DNA from: an uncultured Cytophagales bacterium
Lineage (GTDB): Bacteria; Bacteroidota; Bacteroidia; Cytophagales; Cyclobacteriaceae
Length of the DNA: 64,000 bases
Assembly: GCA_913057175.1 (NCBI GenBank)
Contig: CAJXNP010000025.1
Span: forward strand, 1-64,000
Direction of reading: 5' to 3'
Both the position numbers and the translations under genes were made by a program. Shown in pieces: positions 55,362 to 64,000 of this stretch; position 1 is the first letter of the stretch; each line of letters begins with the position of its first letter. The notes beneath the pieces were generated by a model that did no database searches, was not told the origin of the DNA, and saw only the letters and a list, made by a program, of their open reading frames with translations.

Positions 55362-56084
55362 TTAGAAAGCTATTTTTCCCTTAGGTGTATTTATGACAAT
55401 TGCCAGGCTTTGCTCACCTTCTGATATCGTTAGGTTTTCGATTTTGGAATCGAATTTTTTCAAAATCTGATTGATCTCGGCTTTGTACAAAGTATTTAAC
55501 TTAAGGCCCTCAAGATTACATTTAGGATGCTGGTTGGAAGACGGATGCCTGGCATCGTCCGGCCAGCTGATGAAAAAAGGATTGATATTCAGATCTGGTT
55601 TTTTGATCATTAATAACTTCCATTTCAAATTTTCTCCCTTTTCCGTTGTTCTCTCTCCACTTTGGGAACCATTGGTATCGAATTGCAATGAATCCATGGC
55701 TCTTTCCAACTCGTGGATATCAGGTGTGGATATGGCGAACCCAATAGGTTTTAATTCACGAAAACCTTGGAAATACTCTACCATACCTAAGCTATTCTTA
55801 GGAGCCAATATTTCGACATACATCCCTCCCTCCAATGGCACAATAGCATTTTGCGTGTCACTGTTTGGATGGATGCCACTATAAACCAGCTTCAATCCTG
55901 TTTTTTCTTCAAACTGACGAATGCCGGATTCCAGATCGTATATAGCCAGAATTACATGATCGATTTGTAAGGTGTTTTTATGATCATGGCGAAGGGTACA
56001 AGCCATAGAAACAATGCCTGTTATTAAAATCAGGTTCATATGCGTTCCCAGTATTTTTAGAATACGGTTGAGCATAAGCATCAT
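55362..56084 (-). CDS. VOC/glyoxalase-like secreted lipoprotein
   Basis: The 240-residue protein starts with a hydrophobic signal ending in a possible lipobox (SMAC, Cys29). Residues ~40-235 match the glyoxalase-like domain of the vicinal oxygen chelate superfamily (QIDHVILAIYDLESGIRQFEEKTGL, GGMYVEILAP), usually a metal-dependent or metal-free binding fold. An extracytoplasmic member is unusual. Its ATG overlaps the stop of the DUF4374-like gene (TAATG), so the two are translationally coupled, and it lies inside the metal operon. The substrate is unknown. Confidence 0.75.
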   Translation of the reverse strand: MMLMLNRILKILGTHMNLILITGIVSMACTLRHDHKNTLQIDHVILAIYDLESGIRQFEEKTGLKLVYSGIHPNSDTQNAIVPLEGGMYVEILAPKNSLGMVEYFQGFRELKPIGFAISTPDIHELERAMDSLQFDTNGSQSGERTTEKGENLKWKLLMIKKPDLNINPFFISWPDDARHPSSNQHPKCNLEGLKLNTLYKAEINQILKKFDSKIENLTISEGEQSLAIVINTPKGKIAF

Positions 56085-57271
56085 TAAAACTTCAGAATGG
56101 TACTGGGGTCTCCCTGGGTAGTCACAATAGGAGCTTCACTTCCTTGACCCGTAGCAGGATCGTATTCATAGATTCCCACGCCGTCCGTACTGGAAACGCC
56201 AAACAATACACCATCTTCAGTTACCAGCGAAGAGGCGGAATATCCATTGCTAAATGGTATATCCAGTACTTCAATGGTTTGATTGTAAATATCCACTTTA
56301 AAGTTTCCGAAAGTCCGGTCATTGATATAATCAGGTGGGTTGCTTGCCAATGCATACACGTTCCCGGTGCTATAGATGATCCCATTTCCGGCATAGTCCG
56401 GTCGATGCAGGTAGTCAATGTGATTTCCTTCAATGCCTACGATATTAAGGTCTGAGGTATTAAAGAAATATGTTTCATCAAAAACGGATTCACCATTCTT
56501 TATTCGAAGAAATCCAGCCTTTTGACCCGGGAAAAAGCCATAGGAGCTTACGCAATACACATAGACATCTCCCTCCTCATCGACAAACAAAGAACCAGGT
56601 GTGTCCACATTTCCGGCATAAGTAGCGCGATCATCCGTGATACTTGTTACCGAGTTTCCACTTGATAGATCTATTCTCAGTATTTCTGCCGGATGGCTGC
56701 TTGTATACGTGTCCGTTGTTTGGGATACGGCCACATACAGCATATCCTCATGCAACAACATGACCCCGGGGTCAGGACTGCCATCTCCTTTCGCAAAGGC
56801 GGTAAGGTCAATGCTTTCTGTCATGGTCATGGTGGTAGGATTAAAGATCACTATTTCACCCGCGTTATAAAGTGAGCAAAATGCCTTTGAATCGCTTTCT
56901 ACCAAGACATGCATGGGTTGCGAATCTGCAGACATGGTGATCCTGCCGGTTTCGGATAGCGTTCCTTCCTCACTCCGGGTATATTTGACCACCTGATCTC
57001 CTTCCCTGTTTTGTGTTACGAAAACATCATCCCCAAATATGCTGACGAATGGATAAGAGGTGGTCTGTTGAGCTACCTGGTTGGTGTAAGAACCGACAGT
57101 GAGATCTTTAAATGTTCCTACGTACGATGTTACATTGGTAGTAGAGGTGATATTCGTGACAACGAGGAAATCATGTTTTCCTTCAGTTGGTTCGATGTTA
57201 TCATCATCGCTGCATGACATCAGGCAAACTGTTACCAGTGCTGTAAAAAGTTTCGACGTTAAATTTTTCAT
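56084..57271 (-). CDS. DUF4374-like propeller lipoprotein
   Basis: The 395-residue lipoprotein has lipobox LMSC (Cys20). The rest has repeated strands of a beta-propeller (HDFLVVTNITSTTNVTSYVGTF, GRITMSADSQPMHVLVESDSKAFCSLYNAGEIVIFN, GSLFVDEEGDVYVYC), like DUF4374 proteins that accompany TonB receptors for metal chelates in Bacteroidota. It follows a TonB receptor gene by 37 bp in the metal operon. It probably sits on the outer membrane and helps capture the chelate. Confidence 0.75.
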   Translation of the reverse strand: MKNLTSKLFTALVTVCLMSCSDDDNIEPTEGKHDFLVVTNITSTTNVTSYVGTFKDLTVGSYTNQVAQQTTSYPFVSIFGDDVFVTQNREGDQVVKYTRSEEGTLSETGRITMSADSQPMHVLVESDSKAFCSLYNAGEIVIFNPTTMTMTESIDLTAFAKGDGSPDPGVMLLHEDMLYVAVSQTTDTYTSSHPAEILRIDLSSGNSVTSITDDRATYAGNVDTPGSLFVDEEGDVYVYCVSSYGFFPGQKAGFLRIKNGESVFDETYFFNTSDLNIVGIEGNHIDYLHRPDYAGNGIIYSTGNVYALASNPPDYINDRTFGNFKVDIYNQTIEVLDIPFSNGYSASSLVTEDGVLFGVSSTDGVGIYEYDPATGQGSEAPIVTTQGDPSTILKF

Positions 57272-57308
57272 GGTGTTATTTATTTATTGTTTCTGGTTAA
57301 TTACTTTT

Positions 57309-59696
57309 TTAAACTTTTGCTTTTCTATCCAGGAGCAGGTATCTGAGCTTGATCCGAAAGCTTCTTCCCGGCAAGGGTTGGTTCCAATTGTTAATGACAA
57401 CTGCATTTGTCAGGTTTTGGACTTGTCCGGTAATCGTGAATTTTTGATTGAAAAAACTTTGTTCGATGATCAGGTTGTGTGACAGGGCAGCGGGAATAAC
57501 AAAATTGTCGTTTTCACTTAGTTCAAAACCATAGTTGTACTGTTGTACGTAGCTTCCTTCATAGATAATCCGGGTATTTGAGTTCCCTCCAAACCAATCG
57601 TCGTGATGATACTCAACATTCCAGTTGGAGAAAAACTTTGGGATATTGGGAATTTCTTTGTCATAGGTTGGATTGGAAACATGATTCGTCCCGGGTATGA
57701 ATTTATTTACATCTTTTACAGATTGTAAAGTGGCGTTCAGGCTCAAAAAGAAATGATTCGTCAAATCAATTTTTCCATCCACATCCATTCCGGAGATATG
57801 AGCATGGGCATAATTGATGTACCCAGTTGTCAATCCGGCTCCCGCAAGTTGGATCAGATGGTCTACGTCCATATAAAAAACATTGGCTTCCAATTGGACT
57901 CTCCGTTGCGGTTGATAATAACGATCGTATACCAAACCTGCAGTGTAATTGTAGGCTTCCTCTGGATTTAGATTGATGGACGGCGTGATCAATGCGCCAT
58001 CTCCGAACAATTCGGCGGGGAGGGGCAACCGAATGGCGTACTCATGACTTGCTTTCAGAAAAAGTGAATGAGTAAAATTGTAGCGAAGTCCAATATTGTA
58101 ACCAATTTTGTTGGTCTTATTTGAAACCCTGTCAGGTTCTCCTTGTACATAGAGGTTGGTGTTGTAGCCAGTCACCAGGTTGTAATAGTGTTTTAAAGCC
58201 GCAGAGATTAAAAGCCTTTCTTCCAGCAGCTTCACCTCACTTGTAAAACCCAGTATTGAACTTTTTAAATTTCCATCGTAGTTGTAAATATTTCTTTCGG
58301 CATATGCATTTCCCAGCGAATCTTCAGGATCAAAGTGGCTTGTCCTGAAATTATAATTGAGGTTGAATGACAAAAAATGATTTGCCCGATAATGGACATT
58401 TGTCCAGGTCCTGATTTCATTTTGAACGGTTTTGGAAAGGTTTGGCCCGATCCCAAGCTCACCCCGACCGATCAAGCTGGGGATCTTAGAACCATCCCAG
58501 TTGTATGCATATGAGCTGGTGTCGTTGAAAGTACTTTTGATACCTACTCTCAGCGCATTCACTTTAAAGTCTAATTTGCCGTTCAGAAGGTTTGTCTTTT
58601 CCAGCTTGCCGGCAAACACCGTTGTTTTAGCAGTCGATTCTACATGCTGAATATTTCGCTGGATTCCCTGAAATTCTTTGGCAGCATCATTACGCGCGAA
58701 TTCAACTTCAACCTCATCAAACCAGAGACGGTGAAAACGAACCGAAGCCCCCACAAGCAGGTTATGAAATTTATCATGGTCCCTCTTTATTTCAAGATCT
58801 TCCTGGAAGGGGGATTGCATAACGTAATCATTGTCGCTGCGATTATCAAAAACGCCTACACCCGCTTCAATTCCCTGTTTAGGAAAGACTTTTTTGAGTA
58901 TTAAGCCCAAATTGGTCGTATTAAACGATTGCCTGGCAATGCTTGCATCGATATAGCTGTAATCCCGGTGTTTCGTCACGACATTTACTGCACTACCTAA
59001 TCCATCCCCTCCCAAATAGGCAGGGATTGTTCCTTTGTAAATTTCAACCCTTTCGATTAATTGAAGGGGAATATCGTTGATACCAAAACTACCATCAGGC
59101 GTATTGACAGGATTTCCGTCGATATATACCTGTACCCTCTTTCCTTCTAATCCACGAACAGAAATGGTCGCACTGGAACCAAACCCTCCCGATTGGCGGA
59201 TTTGCACACCAGCCTGTCTGGTGAGCAGCTCATTTAAATTACTCGCCCGGTTTTCAATGTCTTTGGAGGTAAGGACCGTCACAGGCATCACCTGTTGCAT
59301 GACCTCCCTTGCTTCCTGTATTTCTTCCGACTCGCCAAATACCGTGACTTCCTCCAGGTTTTTTAGTGATTCTTCCAAAAAGACTTCCAGGGTGGTAATA
59401 GGTTGATCAATCCAAGTATTTAGTTTTTTTGTTTGATACCCTACATTGGAGATGATAAGCTCGTATTCTCCATATGGAATATTTTCAAGGATGAACGAGC
59501 CTCTGCTATCTGTATAAGCTCCTTTGTCTAATGCCTTGATGGATACAGCAGCAAAACCTAAGGGCTGTTTGCTTGAATGATCTTTTATAATCCCTTTTAA
59601 AACACCATTCTGACTGTGAGCCGAGTTATTGTGTATGAGCCATAAGACACTCAACAGCAGCAATTTGGTATAATTGATTTTGAAATTTGGATTCAT
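57309..59696 (-). CDS. TonB-dependent receptor in Zur-controlled operon
   Basis: The 795-residue receptor has a signal peptide (ending AHSQ29), a carboxypeptidase-regulatory-like domain (~32-108), a plug (~130-245, LLTRQAGVQIRQSGGFGSSATISVRGLEGKRVQVYIDG) and a beta-barrel. Receptors of this type import metal chelates or cofactors. It is the second gene of the operon driven from 60130-60182 and is followed by a propeller lipoprotein. This suggests uptake of a metallophore different from the cargo of the ZnuD-like receptor. Confidence 0.9.
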   Translation of the reverse strand: MNPNFKINYTKLLLLSVLWLIHNNSAHSQNGVLKGIIKDHSSKQPLGFAAVSIKALDKGAYTDSRGSFILENIPYGEYELIISNVGYQTKKLNTWIDQPITTLEVFLEESLKNLEEVTVFGESEEIQEAREVMQQVMPVTVLTSKDIENRASNLNELLTRQAGVQIRQSGGFGSSATISVRGLEGKRVQVYIDGNPVNTPDGSFGINDIPLQLIERVEIYKGTIPAYLGGDGLGSAVNVVTKHRDYSYIDASIARQSFNTTNLGLILKKVFPKQGIEAGVGVFDNRSDNDYVMQSPFQEDLEIKRDHDKFHNLLVGASVRFHRLWFDEVEVEFARNDAAKEFQGIQRNIQHVESTAKTTVFAGKLEKTNLLNGKLDFKVNALRVGIKSTFNDTSSYAYNWDGSKIPSLIGRGELGIGPNLSKTVQNEIRTWTNVHYRANHFLSFNLNYNFRTSHFDPEDSLGNAYAERNIYNYDGNLKSSILGFTSEVKLLEERLLISAALKHYYNLVTGYNTNLYVQGEPDRVSNKTNKIGYNIGLRYNFTHSLFLKASHEYAIRLPLPAELFGDGALITPSINLNPEEAYNYTAGLVYDRYYQPQRRVQLEANVFYMDVDHLIQLAGAGLTTGYINYAHAHISGMDVDGKIDLTNHFFLSLNATLQSVKDVNKFIPGTNHVSNPTYDKEIPNIPKFFSNWNVEYHHDDWFGGNSNTRIIYEGSYVQQYNYGFELSENDNFVIPAALSHNLIIEQSFFNQKFTITGQVQNLTNAVVINNWNQPLPGRSFRIKLRYLLLDRKAKV

Positions 59697-59732
59697 TTAT
59701 TTTTGTGGTTTGTATCAGCTTATTTGAAGACC

Positions 59733-60113
59733 CTAGTTGGATTGTCTTATTAATTTCCTGTTGATCAGGTGAGCTATTGCGACCATTAGCGCTCCACATG
59801 TGGTTAACAGGATTTCTTTCCAATCGGTAAATACCAAATGGCCCACACTAATCAATAAGAATCCTATCAGCACAATAATTAGAGCCATAGAATTTTGATG
59901 CTGCCTGATGTAACCGCGGACCAAAGCAAAAGAAGCAATGAAAAAGCTTACCAGGATAATCAGGTTTTCAATCCGATGATCATTCAGAAATTGCAGCCCA
60001 GCCAATGGTGCAATACTGAATAAGAAAGGCAGCGCTGCACAGTGAAAAGCACACAGCATCGATGTGCTGAAACCAATAAGGTCCAAATTGATCAAGGGAA
60101 GCTGGTTTTTCAT
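59733..60113 (-). CDS. MerC-like four-helix membrane protein
   Basis: About 126 residues from the ATG at 60113; a TTG at 60134 overlaps the operator and is rejected. There are four transmembrane helices, and the first carries MLCAFHCAALPFLFS, the Cys/His motif of the MerC family. MerC proteins take up mercury and other divalent metal ions, and some Bacteroidota members sit in metal regulons without mer genes. No merR, merA or merP is present here. As first gene of a Zur-like operon it more likely handles zinc than mercury. Confidence 0.82.
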   Translation of the reverse strand: MKNQLPLINLDLIGFSTSMLCAFHCAALPFLFSIAPLAGLQFLNDHRIENLIILVSFFIASFALVRGYIRQHQNSMALIIVLIGFLLISVGHLVFTDWKEILLTTCGALMVAIAHLINRKLIRQSN

Positions 60114-60129
60114 TAGAAAAGTATTTAAA

Positions 60130-60182
60130 TGCAACTTAGTTGCAAATATAATATTTAATACAATTTACGCAACTGTGTTGCG
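60130..60182 (-). promoter_or_regulatory. Double Zur-like operator and promoter of the metal operon
   Basis: TGCAACTTAGTTGCA (60130-60144) and CGCAACTGTGTTGCG (60168-60182) are the shared palindrome. On the minus strand the -7 box TATATTTG (60150-60143) overlaps the first. A TTG (60172-60170) inside the second lies 19 bp upstream, the spacing expected for a -33 box. Each operator therefore covers one promoter element, as at 52276-52318. Confidence 0.82.
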
Positions 60183-60293
60183 TTTATATTAAATATATAT
60201 TTTGCCCAAAAAATTCTACATTTATTAAAAGAGAAAATCCCACAAGGACTTAAGGCTGGTAAACATACTGTATAAAACAATTAACATATTTCT

Positions 60294-60301
60294 TATCTTT
60301 G
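60294..60301 (+). promoter_or_regulatory. Putative -7 box of the second Fur-family gene
   Basis: TATCTTTG fits TAnnTTTG and lies about 116 bp before the start codon at 60418. There is no clear -33 box and no Zur-like palindrome here, so this gene may not be under the same control. The rest of 60183-60417 is featureless to my reading. Confidence 0.35.
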
Positions 60302-60417
60302 CCACTCAGCCACGAGCAGAAAGGTTGATTCAACTTGATGTAATTTGTATATTCAAACTAACCTTGTTGACAAATCGTTAAAATTGCTGTGCATTCAAAA
60401 TATAATTTGACTGGGAT

Positions 60418-60843
60418 ATGGATAATATGAAGCTGATAGGAGATCTGTTACATTCACATGGTTTGAAGAAGACTCCGATAAGAACGGAAGTGCTGGAATT
60501 ATTTATGGACCATGACTTTGCTCTCTCGGCAAGTGACATCGTTGCCAAAATGACCGCTGGACATGACCGCGTGACCATCTATCGGGCTTTGAGTTCCTTT
60601 GAAGAACATGGTATCTTGCATCGCGCTTCAGAAGATGGTCAAGGTACAAAATATGCACTATGTGGACATAAATGTCCCGATGAACAACATACCGACAAGC
60701 ATGCCCATTTTGTTTGTGACGAATGTCATCAAACCTATTGCCTGGAAGATGTGCAAGTTCCTGAAGTAGAAGTGTCTTCCGAATTTACTGTTGAGAGAAC
60801 AAGCTTCGTTCTAGGCGGGATTTGTAGGCAATGCCAACAGTAG
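60418..60843 (+). CDS. Fur-family metalloregulator, second copy
   Basis: The 141-residue protein has the Fur winged helix (KKTPIRTEVLELFM, ALSASDIVAKM, DRVTIYRALSSFEEHGIL) and a dimer domain with HTDKHAHFVCDECHQTYC and GGICRQC. The HAHF stretch and two CxxC pairs are the usual metal sites. It differs clearly from the copy at 53615-54034, so the two are paralogues, not a recent duplication. It faces the COG0523 gene convergently with only 26 bp between the two stops. Either copy could be the sensor that reads the palindromes. Confidence 0.9.
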   Translation: MDNMKLIGDLLHSHGLKKTPIRTEVLELFMDHDFALSASDIVAKMTAGHDRVTIYRALSSFEEHGILHRASEDGQGTKYALCGHKCPDEQHTDKHAHFVCDECHQTYCLEDVQVPEVEVSSEFTVERTSFVLGGICRQCQQ

Positions 60844-60869
60844 TCTCCGTTTTTATGTAACCCCAATTT

Positions 60870-61856
60870 TCAAGCATTTTCTTTTAATAAGTGACGATTA
60901 AACATTTTTTCAAAAGCTGCCTTTTTCAATCCCCGCCCAATGAAGACCAGCTTGCCTTCCCTATTTTCAGCATCTTCCCAGGGAGTCCCGTCAGTAGCAA
61001 TGAATGTACTTCTCGCTGATTGTAAAATGACCCTGTTTGGGTAATTGGGAATGGCAATAAAGCCTTTTACCCGGTATACCTGATCCCGATACAATTGAAC
61101 AATTCGGTTCAAATCGAGCTGCAAATTGTTTAAGTCCAAGGGTCGGGGAAATGTCAGGGTGAAAGTGGTTATGCTGTGGCTATTGTTTTCTTCATCCCCA
61201 TGCGAATGATCATGCTGGTGGGAATGTGCGATCTTCTCCACCGACTCAGGCTTGACCGTACCGATTGACATCAGCTCATTAATAGGAAAAATGCCCTGCG
61301 AGCCTGTAAATACTTTTGCCTGGGGATTGATGCCTTCCAGGATGGATCGGACGTATTGGACATCCTCTTTAACAACCGTATCTACCTTGTTAATTAGTAA
61401 TACATCTGCCACAGACACCTGGCGAAGTGCTTCTTCGGCTTCGTGAAGCCATTCTTCTACATGACCGGTGTCTACCAGGCATATTACCTGCTGCAATTCA
61501 TAAGCTTTTTCCACCGCCGGATTTTCCAGAAATACCTGGACAATGGAAGAGGGATCCGCTATGCCTGTTGTTTCGATGACCATACGATCATATTGGTCAC
61601 GTCGTTCAAAGGCTTCCTCTAAAATATCAAACAACCCATCCGCCAGGGAGCAGCAAAGGCAGCCAGCAGTTAGTTCCACCACTTCCTCCACACCATCCAT
61701 CACCAATGCACCATCGATATTGGTGGCGCCACATTCATTTTCAATGACAAAAATGCGTTCCGGCAACATTTCTTTAATGAAGTGATTGAGGAAGGTCGTT
61801 TTTCCAGCACCTAAAAAACCGGTAATGATATGGACGGGTATTCTTTTCATTTTCAT
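60870..61856 (-). CDS. COG0523 (CobW-family) GTPase, copy 2, with His-rich loop
   Basis: The 328-residue GTPase has P-loop [12 protein letters not shown], CxCC motif in AGCLCCSLADG, ETTGIADP, and NKVD. A His-rich loop (HSHQHDHSHGDEENNSH, about residues 216-232) separates the GTPase from the C-terminal CobW domain. Such loops store or bind zinc, cobalt or nickel. It is shorter than copy 1 and belongs to a different subgroup. Start is the ATG at 61856 or, two codons later, 61850. It follows the TonB receptor gene on the same strand after about 170 bp. Confidence 0.92.
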   Translation of the reverse strand: MKMKRIPVHIITGFLGAGKTTFLNHFIKEMLPERIFVIENECGATNIDGALVMDGVEEVVELTAGCLCCSLADGLFDILEEAFERRDQYDRMVIETTGIADPSSIVQVFLENPAVEKAYELQQVICLVDTGHVEEWLHEAEEALRQVSVADVLLINKVDTVVKEDVQYVRSILEGINPQAKVFTGSQGIFPINELMSIGTVKPESVEKIAHSHQHDHSHGDEENNSHSITTFTLTFPRPLDLNNLQLDLNRIVQLYRDQVYRVKGFIAIPNYPNRVILQSARSTFIATDGTPWEDAENREGKLVFIGRGLKKAAFEKMFNRHLLKENA

Positions 61857-62026
61857 TTTTTTCCTTTCATTTTCATAAAGGCCAGATTGGATACTAATCA
61901 GACTTCAAATATTTCTTTTTGCCCAAACCTATTCGGTCATGCACATTTCCTACGCTTTGGAAATATTTTGCTAACGAACAATACTAAGAAATTGAAGCAT
62001 TTACTGCTCTGAACTGCATTTATATA

Positions 62027-64000
62027 TTAAAACCTGAACTGCATACTCATTAACATACGTCTCGGCATACCCGGTCGAAGCGCTCCATACGTTCCCTGGA
62101 AATAAGTTTCATCGGTAATGTTGTCCATTTTAAAAGAGATCCGATACCGGGTTTGTTCGTAATAAAGTGACCCTTGCCAGATGGTATATTCAGGGAGTGT
62201 AAACTCATTATTGTCTAATAAAAACACATCGCCCACATAGTTGACGCCAACCCCGACTCCAGCTCCACTTAGCAAGCCACTACTGACTTGGTAGGAAGTC
62301 CATAGGTTAAAAGAAGTTTTTGGTAGTCCATTCGGGCGATTACCTTCATTCGCATCTGCTTTTGAATATTCAGGTTCATTGTAGCTGTACCCGGTAAGAA
62401 TATTCCAACCTTTGAGTGGATTTGCGATCAGTTCAACCTCTATACCCCGACTCGTCTGTTCACCACCCTGGAGAGAGTAGCCAGGATTTTCCTGATCTGC
62501 AATCAGGATATTGGTTCCAACAATCTCATAGATGGCAACAGATGGAATGATCCTTCCTTGCCACAGTTCACCTTTTATCCCGGCTTCCAATTGGGTGTAA
62601 TTGATCGGGTCAAACCGATCCCCTTCAGCATCTTCTCCTTCCTGGTTGGTAAAACCTGTAGAATAATTACCATAGATAGAAACCCTGTCTTTGATTGGCT
62701 GCAAAACAATGCCTGCTCGTGGAGAAAAAGCTGTTTGATCATATCCTTCAGAGGTGGTGCCCGCCGTTAAGTTTGTGTTGTCTCCTTGCGAATAGTAATC
62801 AAGTCGGCCTCCTAAAACGACCATCAATCTTTCGGAAAGTGAAATTAAATCCTGAATGTAAATGCCTGTAAAATGATCTGCGGACGTGGTAATTCGTGAC
62901 CAATCGCGGCTTTCACGAAGTGAGGATGAAGGCAATGCAGGAATTTCTTTATACATATTGACCTGATCGACAAATATGAATTGGCCTCTTTTCTCATAGC
63001 CAGTTTCCCTGCGTAAGTAATCTGCACCGAAAAGCAGGTTATGCTTAATAGGTCCTGTACGCACTTCACCATTTAGGTTAAATTGAGCTCCGAATGTGTT
63101 CTGCACACGATCCCTTGCCCAGGTGTATCGTTCGGCAATCGAATCGGATGCCATTTCTGCATACGCAATCCAGCTTTCCCTGCCGACACGTCCATATCCA
63201 AAATTCAAATTGAGCCTCCAGGAATTGTTGATTTGATGGTCAAGCGTAGCTTGTACAGTGGTCACATCGGTAAGGTTAAATGCATCGGAAGGCACTACAT
63301 TAAAACTCGTTGGTAAATCAGGCAATGCGTCAGGCACATAGTTCCATTCACTAATGGAAGCCCATTGCACATCTGTACTTTTGTTTCGAAGGAATTCACC
63401 ATCCAAAGTCAACTCCGTTCTGGGAGAGAGCTTAAAGGTTAAAACCGGGGCAACGAAAAACCGGCTGGTATTTTCCACGTCGACATAGCTGGATGAACCT
63501 TCGACAGCTGTATTTATTCTGACCAAAACGGATTTATCTTTATTTAAAGGCGTGTTGATATCAAGCGTAGAACGAAGAAGTCCCCAACTGCCAATATTAA
63601 GTCCTACGGATCCAAAAAATGAATTCATCGGTTTTTTAGTGACCACATTCACCAATCCGCCAGGGCTATTCAAATCGCCTCCTGAGGTTCCGTAGAGTGT
63701 TCCGGATGGGCCTCGCAAGATGACCAATTCTTCGATATTGGCCATGTCTCTGGGTGCGTTGATCAGGTTGGGATAACCGTTTCGATACGATGGTCGTACT
63801 TCAAATCCTCTTGATTTTTCAGCTAATTGTACTGTAGTGCCCGGGTAGTGCGGAGTCATCCCAGTAACATTTCTAATAGCATGGTTAAAATCAATGACTA
63901 CCTGATCCTGCATCAGTTCCTGATTGACCACAGAAACCGACTGAGGGTTGTCTAATCTTTCAACATCCTGTTTAAGCCCTAGCGAAGTAATATTTTCCGT
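62027..64000 (-). CDS. TonB-dependent siderophore-type receptor (5' part outside window)
   Basis: The reading frame stays open to the window edge, so the signal peptide and start are missing. The visible ~657 residues begin in the plug (RLDNPQSVSVVNQELM, then GMTPHYPG, EELVILRGPSGTLYG, GGLVNVVTKKP) and run through the barrel to the terminal Phe. The wording matches siderophore-type receptors (FhuA/FpvA group). Together with the COG0523 GTPase downstream it may import a zinc- or iron-binding metallophore. No Zur-like palindrome is seen nearby because the promoter lies outside. Confidence 0.9.
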   Translation of the reverse strand, partial: TENITSLGLKQDVERLDNPQSVSVVNQELMQDQVVIDFNHAIRNVTGMTPHYPGTTVQLAEKSRGFEVRPSYRNGYPNLINAPRDMANIEELVILRGPSGTLYGTSGGDLNSPGGLVNVVTKKPMNSFFGSVGLNIGSWGLLRSTLDINTPLNKDKSVLVRINTAVEGSSSYVDVENTSRFFVAPVLTFKLSPRTELTLDGEFLRNKSTDVQWASISEWNYVPDALPDLPTSFNVVPSDAFNLTDVTTVQATLDHQINNSWRLNLNFGYGRVGRESWIAYAEMASDSIAERYTWARDRVQNTFGAQFNLNGEVRTGPIKHNLLFGADYLRRETGYEKRGQFIFVDQVNMYKEIPALPSSSLRESRDWSRITTSADHFTGIYIQDLISLSERLMVVLGGRLDYYSQGDNTNLTAGTTSEGYDQTAFSPRAGIVLQPIKDRVSIYGNYSTGFTNQEGEDAEGDRFDPINYTQLEAGIKGELWQGRIIPSVAIYEIVGTNILIADQENPGYSLQGGEQTSRGIEVELIANPLKGWNILTGYSYNEPEYSKADANEGNRPNGLPKTSFNLWTSYQVSSGLLSGAGVGVGVNYVGDVFLLDNNEFTLPEYTIWQGSLYYEQTRYRISFKMDNITDETYFQGTYGALRPGMPRRMLMSMQFRF

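Noticed and set aside
59733-60113. Mercury-resistance operon
   Set aside because: No merR, merA, merT or merP is nearby, and the promoter carries Zur-like palindromes.
1-64000. tRNA, rRNA or CRISPR array
   Set aside because: No cloverleaf with conserved T-loop, no rRNA-like stretch and no evenly spaced repeats were seen by eye on either strand.

Overview
The window looks like chromosome from an aquatic, polysaccharide-degrading Bacteroidota, probably of the Cytophagales type. The evidence is two SusC/SusD polysaccharide utilisation loci (PULs), a type IX secretion C-terminal domain, six TonB-dependent receptors, an ECF sigma/FecR pair, LuxR-tailed sensory proteins and TAnnTTTG-type promoter elements. 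No rRNA, tRNA or CRISPR was seen.

Region 1 (about 1-12,060) is a gene-cassette array. Small, AT-rich, mostly unrecognisable genes, all on the + strand, are separated by foldable spacers. In most cassettes the first 9-10 bases are the reverse complement of the last 9-10 bases of the same cassette. This is what integron cassettes show, because the R' and R'' cores of attC must pair once the cassette is circular. I read it as a cluster of attC sites with no integrase in view. Three elements have landed in the spacers: a RAYT transposase between two perfect inverted REP-like hairpins, a truncated IS1182-type transposase, and a group II intron antisense inside an attC core (an apparent IIC-attC intron). 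Cargo includes lipoproteins, a MORN-like protein, a membrane adenylate cyclase, a beta-lactamase-fold hydrolase and a frameshifted gene.

Region 2 (12,133-24,993, all minus) is a predicted beta-1,4-galactan PUL: ECF sigma, FecR, STN-containing SusC, SusD, a SusE/F-like three-repeat binding lipoprotein, a GH53 endo-galactanase and a clan GH-A exo-enzyme. A nested MITE-like repeat and REP hairpins lie between the GH53 and SusE/F genes.

Region 3 (25,157-39,513) is a predicted laminarin (beta-1,3-glucan) PUL. A propeller/Y_Y_Y/LuxR regulator diverges from a secreted GH5-CBM6-CBM6 protein, a second SusC/SusD pair, a GH16 lipoprotein and a GH3 enzyme.

Region 4 (39,614-49,500) holds a beta-propeller phytase with its own TonB receptor and a TPR-LuxR regulator, a bestrophin-like channel and several small secreted proteins, one of them flanked by inverted repeats.

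Region 5 (49,845-64,000) is a metal-starvation (probably zinc) island. Five near-identical 15-bp palindromes of the form TGCAAC-nnn-GTTGCA sit on three promoters. Downstream are a ZnuD-like receptor, a His-rich DUF4625 lipoprotein, and a six-gene operon (MerC-like membrane protein, TonB receptor, DUF4374-like propeller lipoprotein, VOC lipoprotein, COG0523 GTPase, Fur-family regulator). A second Fur-family gene, a second COG0523 GTPase and a TonB receptor cut by the window edge complete the region.
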